Source of the DNA: Bacillota bacterium
GTDB taxonomy: Bacteria > Bacillota > GCA-003054495 > Carboxydocellales > JAJZTU01
NCBI GenBank assembly: GCA_021848765.1
Contig: JAJZTU010000250.1
Coordinates: 1 to 5,127 of the forward strand
DNA: 5,127 nucleotides
Reading direction: 5' to 3'
Below are positions 4,985-5,127 of the stretch, piece after piece. The notes under the pieces were generated by a model. That model had not been told where the DNA came from and did not search any database. It saw nothing but the letters and a program-made list of their open reading frames with translations. A program made the translations under genes and the position numbers. Numbering within the stretch: the stretch's first letter is position 1; each line of letters starts with the position of its first letter.

Positions 4985-5047
4985 TCAATAAGTTTCCCTA
5001 TTAAACCGTGCCTTTAGCCAACCTCTTTTTTGTTTCAACCATTTCAT
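4985..5047 (-). CDS. Possible 20-residue basic ORF coupled to the upstream partial gene
   Basis: The ATG at 5047 overlaps the TGA of the preceding frame as ATGA, the usual sign of coupled translation, and the frame ends in TGA at 4987-4985. The peptide is strongly basic and Trp-containing (MKWLKQKRGWLKARFNRETY). The ribosome site is weak, and the ORF is short enough to be chance. I do not recognise it. Confidence 0.27.
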   Translation of the reverse strand: MKWLKQKRGWLKARFNRETY

Positions 5048-5127
5048 TTCAAAGTCTCGTATGCAGCTTTGACCTGGCGGAAATCTTCTCTGATGGCGTC
5101 TAATTTCTCTTGATCATGAAAAACAGC
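5044..5127 (-). CDS. C-terminal end of an unidentified gene (runs off window)
   Basis: The last 27 codons of a minus-strand frame enter from the right edge and stop at TGA 5046-5044. The visible tail is charged and helical (…QEKLDAIREDFRQVKAAYETLK), with codons that look coding, many ending in C or G. The gene is convergent with the RhuM gene. Too little is visible to name a family, and an open frame of 28 codons can occur by chance. Confidence 0.45.
   Translation of the reverse strand, partial: AVFHDQEKLDAIREDFRQVKAAYETLK

Overview
The window looks like a low-to-middle GC Gram-positive chromosome, most likely a Clostridia-type anaerobe of the Desulfotomaculum/Peptococcaceae kind. The signs are strong AGGAGG-like ribosome sites, GTG and TTG starts, a CooT nickel protein beside a cobalt/nickel ECF transporter, and hairpin-plus-T-run terminators. 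This assignment is an inference from gene content; no rRNA or tRNA is present.

Layout. Positions 1-421 (minus) hold the N-terminal 140 residues of a coiled-coil, possibly GrpE-like protein that runs off the left edge. Positions 422-598 hold its untranslated upstream region, an AT-rich inverted repeat and a clear terminator. Positions 599-2517 (minus) form a compact operon: cooT (nickel-binding small protein), cbiQ (ECF T-component), cbiO (ECF ATPase), then a 39-residue single-helix peptide whose GTG start overlaps the cbiO stop. Upstream of cooT (2534-2767) lie a good sigma-A-type promoter, a leader of about 110 nt with two hairpins that share an AUGAA loop, an intrinsic terminator, and a possible 28-residue ORF. 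This resembles a transcription-attenuation or riboswitch leader of a class I do not recognise. Positions 2793-3473 (minus) encode an EamA/DMT permease that seems to lack helices 2-4 of its first repeat. Positions 3474-3818 are non-coding and rich in hairpins. Positions 3819-4898 (plus) encode a full-length RhuM-family protein, in visibly AT-richer sequence, ended by a strong hairpin. Past it, on the minus strand, are the last 27 codons of an unidentified gene and a possible 20-residue ORF coupled to it.

How the genes work together. CbiQ and CbiO form the energising module of an ECF metal importer. CooT handles nickel in the cytoplasm, so the operon is probably for Ni (or Co) supply to metalloenzymes. 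No substrate-binding M/S component (CbiM/NikM) or CbiN is present in the window. Either the S-component is encoded elsewhere, or the small ORFs beside the operon contribute. The leader suggests conditional expression. RhuM appears to be an accessory gene unrelated to the metal operon.
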